11,736 bases of DNA from an uncultured Lachnospiraceae bacterium. Its GTDB lineage: Bacteria > Bacillota_A > Clostridia > Lachnospirales > Lachnospiraceae. A model generated the notes under the pieces. It saw nothing but the letters and a program-made list of their open reading frames with translations. It did no database searches and was not told the DNA's origin. Positions 1 through 7,037 of the stretch are shown piece by piece; the stretch's first letter is position 1, and each line of letters opens with the position of its first letter. A program made the position numbers and the translations under genes. The stretch covers positions 1 to 11,736 of the forward strand of contig CANOBT010000166.1 of the NCBI GenBank assembly GCA_947564305.1, given 5' to 3'.

Positions 1-1384
1 CCAGCATCGCATATTTTCCAAAAAACATGGAAGAGAACAATACATAAATCGGCAGCCGGGCACTGCAGGACATAAAGGGAGTGACCAGGATTGTTTTCAG
101 CCTGTCTTTGCGATTCTCCAATGCCCTGGAGGCCATCACCGCCGGAACGGAACATCCAAAGCCTAGCAGCATAGGAAGAAACGCTTTCCCTGACAGCCCA
201 ATTCCACTCATGATATCATCCATGACAAAGGCCACCCTTGCCATATATCCACTGTCCTCCAAAAAGGCTAACGCCAGGAACAGGATAAATATATTCGGCA
301 GAAAAGTCAAAATTCCTCCAACACCAGATATAATTCCCTCCACAATCAGTGATTGCAGCATGGGACTGACGTTCCATGTCATCAGCAACGCCTGCGCTGT
401 CTCTGAAAACATCTCCAGTGCTATCTCAAAATACCCTTTCAACCAATCTCCAACCGTAAATGTGAGGAAAAATACCAATGCCATGATTGCGAGAAAAATA
501 GGCAGTCCCAGCCATTTCCCCGTCATATATCTGTCAATACTGTCCGTGCGTTCTTCCTTCTGGCTTTTATTTACCAGTGCTTCCTCTATGATTTCCTCAA
601 TGAAATCATACTTCTGGCTGATAATCTCTTTTTCATAGCTTCTGTCCAGGACGTTCGGGATGTCCAGCGGAAATTGTCTGCATACCTCCTCGTCCTGCTC
701 TAAAATCTTAATAGCATGCCACCGCATATTCTCCGTATCCGGATATTTTTTCTCCAACACCTCAATGACCTGATCAATCTTATCCTCTATCATATCTTCG
801 TACACCATCGCATACTCACTGTGATGGCTGTGAGGATGATCTGACTTATGTAAATGATGGTGGATAAACGGGCTCTGCTGCGTGTATTCCTTATGATGTG
901 CCACTGCATTCATCAAAATCTCCAGACCTGAGCGCTTGCGCGCGGATACTGCGATACAGGGAATCCCCAGCATCTCCGGCAGACGATGGAGGTCGATTTC
1001 CATTCCCCGCTCCTTCACAATATCCATCATATTCAGCGCCAGTACAACCGGCTTCCCCAACTCGATCAACTGCAGTGTCAGATACAGATTGCGCTCAAGA
1101 GAAGAGGCATCCACCAAATCCACGATAACATCCACCTCATCATTTAGAATGCATTCCCTTGACACCTTTTCTTCCATCGTATAGGACGTCAGACTGTAAA
1201 TTCCAGGAAGGTCAATCAGCTTAAACTCCTGATCCTTATATGTAGTCCATCCTTCCTTTTTCTCCACCGTAACTCCTGGCCAGTTTGCCACCTTGAGGTT
1301 CGCCCCGGTGTAAGCATTGAACAGAGTTGTCTTTCCACAGTTCGGGTTCCCGATGAAGCCCACATTGATTACTTTCTGGCTCAT
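1..1384 (-). CDS. feoB: Ferrous iron transport protein B (FeoB), N-terminal 461 residues; cut by the window edge
   Basis: FeoB is the inner-membrane Fe2+ importer with a cytosolic N-terminal GTPase domain. All five G motifs are visible: G1 GNPNCGKT (residues 12-19), a G2 threonine in WPGVTVE (35-41), G3 DLPG (58-61), G4 NMMD (118-121) and G5 near SARKRSG (147-153). A histidine-rich segment follows (163-188, ten His). The membrane domain starts with the family-typical SIDRYMTGKWLGLPIF and includes the conserved LLGFGCSVPA and SCSARLPIYVL motifs. The frame stays open to the left edge; the usual length is about 650-800 residues, so the C-terminal third or more lies outside. The ATG at 1384-1382 has AGGAG about 8 nt upstream. 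It begins 28 nt after the feoA stop, so the two genes are surely one operon. Identification is secure; metal specificity is taken from the family. Confidence 0.96.
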   Translation of the reverse strand, partial: MSQKVINVGFIGNPNCGKTTLFNAYTGANLKVANWPGVTVEKKEGWTTYKDQEFKLIDLPGIYSLTSYTMEEKVSRECILNDEVDVIVDLVDASSLERNLYLTLQLIELGKPVVLALNMMDIVKERGMEIDLHRLPEMLGIPCIAVSARKRSGLEILMNAVAHHKEYTQQSPFIHHHLHKSDHPHSHHSEYAMVYEDMIEDKIDQVIEVLEKKYPDTENMRWHAIKILEQDEEVCRQFPLDIPNVLDRSYEKEIISQKYDFIEEIIEEALVNKSQKEERTDSIDRYMTGKWLGLPIFLAIMALVFFLTFTVGDWLKGYFEIALEMFSETAQALLMTWNVSPMLQSLIVEGIISGVGGILTFLPNIFILFLALAFLEDSGYMARVAFVMDDIMSGIGLSGKAFLPMLLGFGCSVPAVMASRALENRKDRLKTILVTPFMSCSARLPIYVLFSSMFFGKYAML

Positions 1385-1412
1385 ACAGATATCTCCTTTA
1401 TCGTGACTCTGG

Positions 1413-1628
1413 CTATTTTACAGTAATATTCTCAGCAATCCTTTTGCCAAGGGCAAACCGGGTTCCTCGAAATTTTACAGTAAGCGCACCTTTTTTGTCG
1501 TTATTTAAAACTGTCACCTTGGTTCCGGCAGTGAGGCCAAGGGCCTCCAACCGCCGCTCCAGATTCAGCTCCACATCAATATCCTGAACCTCATAAACAT
1601 GATGATTCTTTCCCTCTTTTAGTCTCAT
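1413..1628 (-). CDS. feoA: Ferrous iron transport protein A (FeoA), SH3-like
   Basis: A 71-residue single-domain protein with the normal length and pattern of FeoA: a short hydrophilic start, the LERRLEALGLTAGTKVTVLNND core (positions about 24-45, where the family has RLxxLGLxxGxxVxV), and a basic C-terminal strand RFALGKRIAENITV. FeoA is a small cytosolic partner needed for full FeoB activity; its exact role is unsettled. The start is the ATG at 1628-1626, which overlaps the malQ stop as ATGA. A GGAG lies about 6 nt upstream, inside the end of malQ. This arrangement implies translational coupling to malQ and no room for a private promoter between them. feoB follows 28 nt downstream. Confidence 0.93.
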   Translation of the reverse strand: MRLKEGKNHHVYEVQDIDVELNLERRLEALGLTAGTKVTVLNNDKKGALTVKFRGTRFALGKRIAENITVK

Positions 1629-3109
1629 TGCATCTCCGTCCGGCCATATAATTTTGTTACTCTATAGATTTCCTTGACCAATTTTTCATCAATCTGGCCC
1701 TTTTTCAATCTCCACACCCAGTTATTTCCCAGAGTAGATGGTATATTGATACGTGCCTTTTCATCCAGACAAAGGAAATCTTGAATCGGAATAATACATA
1801 AATCGGCAACGCTGCTCATAGCCATGGCTATAAAATCCCATGCCAGAGTATCTTCGTCCAATGCCGGTTTCCGTAAATACTCTTTTGCAAAATCCCGGCA
1901 GCCCTTATCTACATTGTGATACCATCCACGTGTCGTATCATTATCGTGAGTCCCTGTATAAACCACACAATTGGTTGGATACGTATGCGGCAGATAATTG
2001 GCAGCCTCACGTGAATCAAACGCAAACTGGATAATTTTCATCCCCGGAAAACCGGTATCCTTCAAAAGCTGCAGTACTGTGTCTGTCAGGTATCCCAAGT
2101 CCTCGGCAATGATATCCAGCTTTCCGAGTTTTTTCTCCACAGCCTCGAAGAAAGCAATTCCCGGCCCCGGCTTCCAGCTTCCGTTCTCTGCTGTCGCATC
2201 CCCGTAAGGGATTGCATAGTATTCATCAAATCCCCGGAAATGATCGATACGTACCTTGTCATACAGTTGGAAACTATATGAAATACGCTTCATCCACCAA
2301 CTATAGCCAGTCTTTTTATGGTACTCCCAGTCATAGAGCGGGTTCCCCCACAATTGACCTGTAGCGGAAAATGCATCTGGAGGGCAGCCTGCCACTGCAG
2401 TCGGAAGATTTTCGTCATTAAACTGGAACAATTCCGGATTGGCCCATGTATCCGCACTGTCAAATGCAACATAAATCGGGATATCTCCGATAATCTGCAC
2501 GCCCTGTTTGTTGGCATAGTCATGGAGTTTGCGCCACTGACGGTCAAACTGGAACTGTTGGAACCGGTAGAAATCAATCTCCTCTTTCAGCTCCTCCTTT
2601 GCACGCTGTAATGCCTCCGGCTTTCTGTCACGGTATTCTTTCGGCCACTCGATCCAGCTTTTTCCTCCCTGAGAATCCTTGATTGCCATATAAAGACAAT
2701 ATTCTGTCAGCCAATCCTCATTTTTTGCGAGAAAAAGTTCATATTCTTCATCTGGCTGAAAGCGCTCAAAGGCTTTACGCAGTACTTTAAACCGGCTGAA
2801 ATACAATGCCTCGTAGTCAATTCGATCCTTTTCTTTCCCAAAGCTGCAGGCCTTGCACTCCGATTTTTTCAGTAACCCCTCTTTTCTCAATGTCTTCAAA
2901 TCAATAAAGTATGGATTCCCCGCAAATGTAGAAAATGACTGATAGGGGGAGTCTCCATAACCGGTAGGTCCAAGGGGCAGCAGCTGCCATTTACTCTGTC
3001 CGGCCTCCTTCAACTGATCCACAAATTCATACGCCTCTTTTGAAAAACATCCAATTCCGTATTTGGATGGCAAAGCAAAAATCGGCAGTAAAATTCCACT
3101 TTCTCTCAT
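1625..3109 (-). CDS. malQ: 4-alpha-glucanotransferase (amylomaltase, GH77)
   Basis: The 494-residue protein has the length of compact bacterial amylomaltases. It transfers alpha-1,4-glucan segments between maltodextrins in the cytosol, in maltose and glycogen turnover. Family landmarks are all present: the N-terminal GILLPIFALPSKYGIG, LGPTGYGDSPYQ with FAGNPYFI (about 46-70), IIGDIPIYVAFDSADTW (206-222), the nucleophile region RIDHFRGF with Asp289, the acid/base Glu336 in IIAEDLG, and the third carboxylate Asp389 in GTHDND. The C-terminal NIPSTLGNNWVWRL is also typical. The ATG at 3109 has AAAGGAG about 9 nt upstream. The stop overlaps the start of feoA by 4 bases. The PHP gene ends 93 bp upstream; that gap contains a possible TATAAT and two GAGTACTC palindromes, so malQ may begin its own transcript there. 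Confidence 0.96.
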   Translation of the reverse strand: MRESGILLPIFALPSKYGIGCFSKEAYEFVDQLKEAGQSKWQLLPLGPTGYGDSPYQSFSTFAGNPYFIDLKTLRKEGLLKKSECKACSFGKEKDRIDYEALYFSRFKVLRKAFERFQPDEEYELFLAKNEDWLTEYCLYMAIKDSQGGKSWIEWPKEYRDRKPEALQRAKEELKEEIDFYRFQQFQFDRQWRKLHDYANKQGVQIIGDIPIYVAFDSADTWANPELFQFNDENLPTAVAGCPPDAFSATGQLWGNPLYDWEYHKKTGYSWWMKRISYSFQLYDKVRIDHFRGFDEYYAIPYGDATAENGSWKPGPGIAFFEAVEKKLGKLDIIAEDLGYLTDTVLQLLKDTGFPGMKIIQFAFDSREAANYLPHTYPTNCVVYTGTHDNDTTRGWYHNVDKGCRDFAKEYLRKPALDEDTLAWDFIAMAMSSVADLCIIPIQDFLCLDEKARINIPSTLGNNWVWRLKKGQIDEKLVKEIYRVTKLYGRTEMQ

Positions 3110-3134
3110 TCTATATTTCTCCTTTCCTGATGAC

Positions 3135-3164
3135 GAGTACTCCCGCTAATTACCGAGAGTACTC
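3135..3164. promoter_or_regulatory. Pair of GAGTACTC palindromes, possible operator upstream of malQ
   Basis: Two identical 8-bp palindromes, GAGTACTC, lie at 3135-3142 and 3157-3164. Their starts are 22 bp apart, about two helical turns. They sit 26-55 bp upstream of the malQ start and 38 bp or more after the PHP stop. The two copies can also pair with each other, with an extra CG/CG pair inside and a loop of about 8 nt. No U-run follows on either strand, so this is not an ordinary terminator. A TATAAT on the minus strand at 3192-3187 lies upstream but lacks a good -35 box. A repeated dyad near a promoter suits a dimeric repressor, but no regulator can be named. Confidence 0.4.
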
Positions 3165-3202
3165 CTTATATAAGCGAACAGTCTTTATTATATCTAAACT
3201 GG

Positions 3203-4033
3203 TTATCGCCCATGCTGTGACCCTGTATAATCCAATTCAATCGGGTCAATCGGGTCTACGGGATTCTCCTGACGCATCTTTGTATTGCGCCCATGACGGC
3301 GCAGCAGTTCCCCGCCTTTATTGTAAAACCAGAACGAATAGGCAAAAATCATTTTCACTCTGCCCATCTTTTCTTTCGTCGTCTTCGTATAATAGCCGCC
3401 GCCTGTCTGAAAGACTGTTTTTTTATGAATCATTGAAATCAAGTCAGTCTCACAGGTCACAGGCTCCGGCAATATGGTATAAGCCATCCCCACACACTCA
3501 GGCTTATGGGCATCACTTCCGCCCACTGTCACCTTAGCATATTTCTTCGCCAACTCAAGCGCCTGCTCATTAGATTCCTTAGACTCGCAGCAGTTATACG
3601 CCTCCACGAAATCAAACCGATTCATCAGATCCGGAGACCTGCGATATCGCTTCGTATTCGCAAAACTTAAATACTTCTCGCCACATGGATGGGCCGGACC
3701 TAAAACCCCGCCGTTACGATGCACAAAATCAATCAGCACAGATACCGTCATCCCCCGCAGCTCCAAAAGCCGCATCTTGACTCCTTCCGGCATAATGACT
3801 AATATATGCCCGGCGTCCCTGGTATCATACTCAATTCCTTTCAAAACAACAAAGTCCGTGTGCCTCTTCCCCTTTATGTGGTTTTTCCAATATCGGTAGC
3901 CCTTGTATGTGTTGTGGTCTGTGATCACCATTCCCTGAAACCCTTTCTCTTTCAGAAGAGTAATATACTCTTCCACACCGACCTTGCTGTCAAGGGACCC
4001 CTCTTTTACATGGCAATGCATATCTATTTTCAT
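3203..4033 (-). CDS. PHP-domain metal-dependent phosphoesterase
   Basis: The 276-residue protein carries the metal-binding set of the PHP superfamily: DMHCHVKEGS at the start (His6, His8), TDHN (Asp39, His40), GIEYD (Glu68), a mid-domain histidine (His76), GPAHPCG (His115) and GGSDAHKP (Asp174, His176). Stand-alone PHP proteins of this kind include TrpH/YciV-like nucleotide or oligonucleotide phosphatases and histidinol-phosphatase relatives; the substrate cannot be set from sequence. No signal peptide or membrane span is seen. The ATG at 4033 has AAAGGAG upstream. It follows the DUF4203-like gene at short distance, with no terminator visible between them, so the two are probably cotranscribed. 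The last 40 or so residues are basic and end with a DPIDPIELD tail encoded partly by a 9-bp tandem duplication at 3239-3256. Confidence 0.85.
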   Translation of the reverse strand: MKIDMHCHVKEGSLDSKVGVEEYITLLKEKGFQGMVITDHNTYKGYRYWKNHIKGKRHTDFVVLKGIEYDTRDAGHILVIMPEGVKMRLLELRGMTVSVLIDFVHRNGGVLGPAHPCGEKYLSFANTKRYRRSPDLMNRFDFVEAYNCCESKESNEQALELAKKYAKVTVGGSDAHKPECVGMAYTILPEPVTCETDLISMIHKKTVFQTGGGYYTKTTKEKMGRVKMIFAYSFWFYNKGGELLRRHGRNTKMRQENPVDPIDPIELDYTGSQHGR

Positions 4034-4092
4034 ATACCGGCTCCTTTTATCATCTTCTGGTCCTTTGTTTTCCTTGTTTCCCTATCTTTCTT

Positions 4093-4161
4093 TTATTTTC
4101 CTCTCACCTTCTTATCTTGCTGCTTCTGCGCTTTCTTATTCTTTTCCAGCCTCACTTTTTT
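4093..4161 (-). other. Candidate -1 frameshift site (A_AAA_AAG before TGA) with a 20-codon open -1 frame
   Basis: On the minus strand the membrane protein gene ends AGA AGA AAA AAG TGA. The heptamer A_AAA_AAG (4161-4155) is in the correct phase for simultaneous -1 slippage and directly abuts the zero-frame stop (4154-4152). After a -1 shift, 20 further codons are open, ending at a TAA (4095-4093), and encode a charged lysine/glutamine-rich tail like the zero-frame tail. An SD-like AGAGG lies about 11 nt upstream of the heptamer, a position that stimulates slippage in dnaX. No strong downstream hairpin is apparent. A plain one-base indel upstream (for example in the GGGG or AAAA runs) is an equally good explanation. 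Confidence 0.35.
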
Positions 4162-4925
4162 CTTCTTATTTTCCTCTTGCTGACTGCTCCCGTTTTCTCC
4201 CCGGGAGACATATCATCCAACTCATCAATTATGGCTCTGGCTTTTTCAATATCATTCACCACTGAACTTTCTTCCTGGATTTTTCTTGCCTTTTCCAGAT
4301 TCCGCTTTTTCTGCCTGCCGGATTCCATCAGAAACTGCACAACAATTCCTAAAACAGCCAGCACTGCACAGATTGCAAGCCGAATAAGCTTACCTTTCCA
4401 TGGCAGCAGCATAGAAATTGCAGTTCCTGCTCCGACCGCCCCATGAATACCTGTCAAAATAATAATAATCAGTTCCGCAAACCGCAAAGTAAGCAGCGCA
4501 ATGACAAGTCCTGCCGCTGCACAGGACAAAAGTGTTATCCAGTCCTGAGGCTGCAGGATATACATCCCAAATGCAGCTCCTGTAATCCATGCAACGAGAA
4601 AAACACCAACATGATAAAAAACTGCGCCGAGAATGGCGAGAAGGATTCCCAAAACAGCACCAATGATCATGGACATTTTCACATCCATTCCAAAGGCGGC
4701 AGATGCCGCAAAGCCGATGCCAGTTCCTGCCGCAAGACCGAAAAACGCAGACCATACACGTATCAGCTTTAATCCCAAAAAGCACCATAAAAGTCCTCCC
4801 AGAACAGCTGCTGCCAATACCGCTAATATGATGGTCCTCATACGGCCTTCTAATGTCAGAGGATTTTGAAGCGCCATATCATAGCCCGTGTCCTGCAAAA
4901 TGTCTTTCAGCGTGTATACATCCAT
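4152..4925 (-). CDS. DUF4203-like multispanning membrane protein
   Basis: A 257-residue protein of unknown function. It has a short polar N-terminus (1-28), about seven hydrophobic helices (roughly 29-50, 56-78, 84-103, 105-121, 129-147, 149-171 and 180-199) rich in small residues, and a long charged cytosolic tail from about 200 that looks partly coiled coil (KKRNLEKARKIQEES and EKARAIIDELDD). This pattern of Gly/Ala-rich helices matches the DUF4203 (TMEM198-like) group, recognised by style rather than by a search. The ATG at 4925 has AAGGAG about 11 nt upstream. Its own promoter is proposed at 4992-5019, and the PHP gene lies downstream in the same direction. The gene ends at a slippery heptamer, so its true C-terminus is uncertain. 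The role is unknown. Confidence 0.7.
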   Translation of the reverse strand: MDVYTLKDILQDTGYDMALQNPLTLEGRMRTIILAVLAAAVLGGLLWCFLGLKLIRVWSAFFGLAAGTGIGFAASAAFGMDVKMSMIIGAVLGILLAILGAVFYHVGVFLVAWITGAAFGMYILQPQDWITLLSCAAAGLVIALLTLRFAELIIIILTGIHGAVGAGTAISMLLPWKGKLIRLAICAVLAVLGIVVQFLMESGRQKKRNLEKARKIQEESSVVNDIEKARAIIDELDDMSPGEKTGAVSKRKIRRKK

Positions 4926-4991
4926 ACTTCCCTCTCCTTATCTTATGTTCTCCCCTTATTTCATCCAAAATTTATCTTTGGAACACTTTTA

Positions 4992-5019
4992 ATTTTACCA
5001 TATTTCCTATATTATACAA
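4992..5019 (-). promoter_or_regulatory. Proposed promoter of the DUF4203-like gene
   Basis: On the minus strand TTGTAT (5019-5014) is followed after 16 bp by TAAAAT (4997-4992), preceded by TGG to give an extended -10. The predicted start is about 60 nt upstream of the gene. A TATAAT at 5017-5012 is an alternative -10 but has no fair -35 partner. The region is very AT-rich, so this is a moderate call. Confidence 0.45.
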
Positions 5020-5086
5020 GAATAAATTTCTTCTAAACGAACCCGTTGTGTTGAAATGAACTGTAATACAGGCCGGAAAGTTTACA

Positions 5087-5115
5087 TTGACATTTGTATA
5101 AAATCTCATTAGAAT
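5087..5115 (+). promoter_or_regulatory. Near-consensus promoter of asnA
   Basis: A perfect TTGACA (5087-5092) is followed after 17 bp by TAGAAT (5110-5115). The predicted transcription start is near 5122, which gives a 5' leader of about 46 nt and ends at the AAGGAG (5154-5159) that lies 9 nt before the asnA ATG. The leader is too short for a T-box or another amino-acid riboswitch, and none is seen. Confidence 0.8.
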
Positions 5116-5168
5116 AACATGCATAGGCATTTTGGCCATATACTTTTATAAAAAAGGAGTTCATACAT

Positions 5169-6179
5169 ATGGAACATTTAACAATTCCAGAGAAATATCA
5201 TTCTCCACTGACCATCCGGGAAACGGAGGTCGCCATCAAGGAAGTAAAGGACCATTTTGAACGTGCGCTGTCTAAGTCACTTCATCTGACTCGTGTCTCA
5301 GCGCCACTGTTCGTCCGTCCTGAATCTGGGTTAAACGATAATCTAAACGGAGTAGAACGCCCTGTTTCTTTCGGAATCAAAGAGCAGGATGAAGCCACGG
5401 CTGAGATTGTTCATTCTCTTGCCAAGTGGAAACGTCATGCGTTAAAACACTATGGTTTCCATTCAGGAGAAGGTCTCTACACCGATATGAGCGCTATCCG
5501 CAGGGATGAGGATACAGACAACATTCATTCTTTATATGTGGATCAATGGGACTGGGAAAAAGTCATTTCTAAAGAAGAGCGGAATATGGAAACTCTGGAA
5601 TATACGGTACGGAAAGTATTCAGTGCATTGAAGGAGACAGAAGATTTCATTTCCAGACGGTATAATTATATACAGCCGCTCCTGCCTGATGATATCTTCT
5701 TTATCAGCTCACAGGAATTGGAAGATATGTATCCGGACTGCACGCCAAAGGAGCGTGAGAATCGAATTGCAAAAGCAAAAAAGGCGGTTTTCATTTCCCA
5801 GATTGGAAAAACACTTGCTTCCGGTGACAAGCACGATGGCCGTGCACCAGATTATGATGACTGGGAACTGAACGGAGATATCGTTGTATGGTATCCGGTT
5901 TTGAATATGGGACTAGAACTCTCTTCTATGGGAATCCGAGTAGATGAAGACTCTCTGGCACGCCAGTTAAAGCTTGCGGGATGTGAGGAGCGCTCAGAGC
6001 TGCCTTTCCAGAAAGCACTTCTGAACAGAGAGCTGCCTTACACCATCGGAGGCGGAATCGGCCAGTCCAGAATCTGTATGTATTATCTGAGGAAGGCCCA
6101 TATCGGTGAGGTCCAGGCTTCCATCTGGCCTGACGAAGTGTTGGATGCTGCACAGCAGGGCGGAATCCAGTTATTGTAA
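5169..6179 (+). CDS. asnA: Aspartate-ammonia ligase (asparagine synthetase A)
   Basis: AsnA makes asparagine from aspartate, ammonia and ATP in the cytosol; its fold is related to class II aspartyl-tRNA synthetases. The 336-residue length matches the family (330 in E. coli). Characteristic blocks are [26 protein letters not shown] (in pieces at about 43-68), the [13 protein letters not shown] segment (103-115), [11 protein letters not shown] (121-131), the [15 protein letters not shown] segment (218-232), [24 protein letters not shown] (236-259) and [14 protein letters not shown] (294-307). The ATG at 5169 has AAGGAG at ideal spacing and a strong promoter. It is the only plus-strand gene, divergent from the DUF4203-like gene and convergent with mntP. 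It appears monocistronic. Confidence 0.97.
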   Translation: MEHLTIPEKYHSPLTIRETEVAIKEVKDHFERALSKSLHLTRVSAPLFVRPESGLNDNLNGVERPVSFGIKEQDEATAEIVHSLAKWKRHALKHYGFHSGEGLYTDMSAIRRDEDTDNIHSLYVDQWDWEKVISKEERNMETLEYTVRKVFSALKETEDFISRRYNYIQPLLPDDIFFISSQELEDMYPDCTPKERENRIAKAKKAVFISQIGKTLASGDKHDGRAPDYDDWELNGDIVVWYPVLNMGLELSSMGIRVDEDSLARQLKLAGCEERSELPFQKALLNRELPYTIGGGIGQSRICMYYLRKAHIGEVQASIWPDEVLDAAQQGGIQLL

Positions 6180-6220
6180 ATTCATTTGTTCAGAATCTAC
6201 AAAATCCAGCCATGTTGCCT

Positions 6221-6307
6221 AACTCTTTTAGAAACTGTCCAAAAGTCAAGCCCCCTAATAATTGATGCGGAATTTGACTTTGGAACAGTTTCTTAATTTT
6301 AAGAGTT
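6221..6307. repeat. 87-bp imperfect palindrome between asnA and mntP; MITE-like and/or bidirectional terminator
   Basis: Outer arms AACTCTT (6221-6227) and AAGAGTT (6301-6307) pair perfectly. Inner 20-nt arms (6230-6249 and 6274-6293), beginning AGAAACTGT, pair at 18 of 20 positions, around a 24-nt loop. It lies between the convergent stops of asnA and mntP. On the plus strand the inner stem is followed by TTAATTTT, so it could end asnA transcripts. The arms are longer and the loop larger than in a normal terminator. The end sequence A(G/A)(G)AACTGT resembles the ends of the palindrome at 6971-7016, which suggests a small inverted-repeat element or a decayed insertion sequence end. Confidence 0.6.
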
Positions 6308-6334
6308 CCTAAAAAACGCTATGTAAATCCCATC

Positions 6335-6892
6335 CTACCATATCCCAATCCCTTCTAACAGGATTTTTCCGCCAATGAATATCAGAATAATGCCTCCGCA
6401 TAATTCTGCTTTGGCTCTGTATTTTGTTCCAAAGATACTCCCAATCTTCACTCCAATGGCAGAACAGACAAAAGTCACCACTCCAATAAACGAGACAGCC
6501 GGAATAATGGATACTTTGAGGAATGCAAACGTAACACCTACTGCCAATGCATCAATACTTGTGGCAACAGCCAGAAGGAACATAGACTGGACTGTCATAG
6601 AGTTGTCCAGATTGTCATCTCCTCCAAAAGATTCTTTTATCATTTTTCCACCGATGATAATCAATAAAACGAATGCAATCCAATGGTCATATTCGGTAAT
6701 CGCATCTGAAAAAAATCTGCCTAAATAATATCCCAACAAAGGCATGAGTGCCTGAAATCCCCCAAACCAAACTCCTGCAAGAGCCATATGCTTTTTGTTA
6801 ATCTTTCCAAGGGAAAGCCCCTTACAGACCGATACCGCAAACGCATCCATTGAAAGACCTACAGCCAGTACAAAAAGTTCAATAATTCCCAT
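6335..6892 (-). CDS. mntP: Manganese efflux pump MntP
   Basis: MntP exports Mn2+ across the cytoplasmic membrane. The 185-residue protein has six hydrophobic helices built as two related halves. Each half opens with the signature acidic motif: [11 protein letters not shown] (Asp16) and [11 protein letters not shown] (Asp114). GGKMIKESF (81-89) and GGKILLEG (174-181) close the halves. I place the start at the ATG 6892-6890, which has AGAGG just upstream and yields the typical N-terminus [13 protein letters not shown] further upstream in-frame ATG at 6949 lies inside the leader terminator, so I reject it. The gene sits behind a manganese riboswitch candidate (7025-7130), which supports the function independently. 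The neighbour asnA is convergent. Confidence 0.95.
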   Translation of the reverse strand: MGIIELFVLAVGLSMDAFAVSVCKGLSLGKINKKHMALAGVWFGGFQALMPLLGYYLGRFFSDAITEYDHWIAFVLLIIIGGKMIKESFGGDDNLDNSMTVQSMFLLAVATSIDALAVGVTFAFLKVSIIPAVSFIGVVTFVCSAIGVKIGSIFGTKYRAKAELCGGIILIFIGGKILLEGIGIW

Positions 6893-6930
6893 TTTTCCTC
6901 TTCCCTTCTTAACGTAACAGATTTGCTGTG

Positions 6931-7037
6931 CAAAATAAAAATGAGACACATGAGCAGCTATCTTACGTAAGGAACTGTCTCAAAATAATTCATACATACT
7001 ATTTTGAAATAATTCCTAAGCTGTCCATGAGTCTCAT
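6931..7037 (-). terminator. Riboswitch-controlled terminator (expression platform) of mntP
   Basis: Reading the minus strand, the 19-nt segment 7037-7019 (starts ATGAGACTC) pairs with 6959-6941 (ends TGTCTCAT) with 16 Watson-Crick pairs, one G-U and two mismatches. It is followed immediately by TTTTATTTT. The 5' strand is the 3' edge of the riboswitch aptamer, so aptamer and terminator exclude each other. The interior holds a further large hairpin (6971-7016) and a CTTA/TAAG pair, so the whole forms one extended rod of about 100 nt. Prediction: without ligand the terminator forms; with Mn2+ bound the aptamer holds its 3' strand and mntP is read through. Confidence 0.75.
6971..7016. repeat. 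Imperfect inverted repeat inside the mntP expression platform
   Basis: Arms 6971-6987 and 7000-7016 (17 nt each, 12-nt loop) are anchored by GGAA/TTCC and CAAAATA/TATTTTG. In minus-strand RNA it forms 14 Watson-Crick pairs, two G-U pairs and one mismatch, slightly better than on the plus strand, which fits a role in the leader RNA. One end, GGAACTGTCTCAAAATA, resembles the arm ends of the palindrome beyond mntP (6221-6307). Confidence 0.6.

Noticed and set aside
81..1184. Plus-strand open frames over the left end
   Set aside because: They are antisense to feoB, whose minus-strand frame carries all GTPase and gate motifs; the plus frames have low-complexity, unfamiliar products.
3040..4446. 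Plus-strand open frames of 90-165 codons
   Set aside because: They run antisense to malQ, the PHP gene and the membrane protein gene, lack ribosome sites and show no recognisable domain.
5116..5168. T-box or amino-acid riboswitch before asnA
   Set aside because: The leader predicted from the strong promoter is about 46 nt, far too short, and no T-box signature is present.
6893..6949. Upstream ATG that would add 19 residues to MntP
   Set aside because: It lies within the 3' strand of the leader terminator and gives a hydrophilic, atypical N-terminus; the ATG at 6892 has a ribosome site and the normal family start.
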